The position numbers were made by a program, and so were the translations under genes. From Nitrospira sp. ST-bin4 (GTDB lineage: Bacteria > Nitrospirota > Nitrospiria > Nitrospirales > Nitrospiraceae), in the NCBI GenBank assembly GCA_002083565.1, contig MSXM01000084.1, forward strand, positions 25,089-30,574: a stretch of 5,486 nucleotides of DNA. The letters run 5' to 3'. Below, piece after piece: positions 5,411 to 5,486 of the stretch (position 1 is the first letter of the stretch; each line of letters starts with the position of its first letter). The notes below the pieces were generated by a model, which saw nothing but the letters and a program-made list of their open reading frames with translations, did not search any database and had not been told where the DNA came from.

Positions 5411-5486
5411 ATGGCTGCAGATAGTTCTGGGCGGGGCTACGATATCTCGCAGTGGTACGATTCCAAGCCGGTGAAGATCGGCTGGT
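5411..5486 (+). CDS. amoC: Ammonia monooxygenase subunit C, N-terminal fragment
   Basis: The first 25 codons of a protein that continues past the window end. The sequence contains RGYDISQWYDSK, which closely matches RGYDMSLWYDSK at the start of betaproteobacterial AmoC. Methanotroph PmoC N termini lack this motif. AmoC is the membrane subunit of the copper enzyme that oxidises ammonia to hydroxylamine, and it is normally the first gene of amoCAB. The strong ribosome binding site, tandem promoter candidates and the upstream amoED-copCD genes all support the call. Only the cytoplasmic N-terminal tail is visible, so the metal-binding residues cannot be checked. Whether amoA and amoB follow, or this is one of the solitary amoC copies known in ammonia oxidisers, cannot be decided here. 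Confidence 0.82.
   Translation, partial: MAADSSGRGYDISQWYDSKPVKIGW

Noticed and set aside
1..5486. CRISPR arrays, tRNA or rRNA genes, insertion sequences
   Set aside because: No spaced direct repeats, cloverleaf-like sequence, rRNA motif, transposase or long terminal repeats are visible.

Overview
The window most likely comes from a complete-ammonia-oxidising (comammox) Nitrospira or a close relative. It covers the segment just upstream of, and entering, an ammonia monooxygenase operon. The strongest anchor is the last 76 bases: a start codon behind a full-length Shine-Dalgarno sequence opens a protein whose first 25 residues carry RGYDISQWYDSK, the amino-terminal signature I know from bacterial AmoC and not from methanotroph PmoC. 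Genus assignment is inference. The same gene families occur in betaproteobacterial ammonia oxidisers, but there I expect the amoED-copCD genes downstream of amoCAB, whereas here they lie upstream of amoC.

Layout. Positions 1-209 (minus strand) hold the first 69 codons of a bacterioferritin, with its own ribosome binding site and a good sigma-70 promoter reading leftwards. Positions 210-623 are a divergent intergenic region with that promoter, a small inverted repeat, and an extended -10 promoter reading rightwards. From 624 to 5064 five genes run on the plus strand: three tandem genes of the AmoD/AmoE/PmoD family (one AmoE-like, then two closely related AmoD-like copies), a CopC copper-binding protein, and a large CopD membrane protein that overlaps copC by four bases. 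Positions 5065-5410 are the amoC upstream region. It has a consensus-like promoter, an AT-rich palindrome framed by TCGCGAA repeats at the expected transcription start, a second weaker promoter and a very strong ribosome binding site. amoC starts at 5411 and runs off the window.

How the genes fit together. AMO is a copper enzyme of the membrane and periplasm. Every gene from 624 to 5064 encodes an exported or membrane protein plausibly tied to copper. AmoD/AmoE proteins are membrane-anchored periplasmic domains whose PmoD relative forms a dimeric copper site. CopC is a periplasmic Cu(II) carrier with its histidine site intact. CopD is the presumed copper-handling membrane partner. I infer a copper-supply and assembly module placed directly ahead of the monooxygenase genes. 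The least expected parts are the CopD protein, which carries a cytochrome c domain and a thioredoxin-like domain without cysteines at its C terminus, and the AmoD duplication with changed candidate copper ligands.
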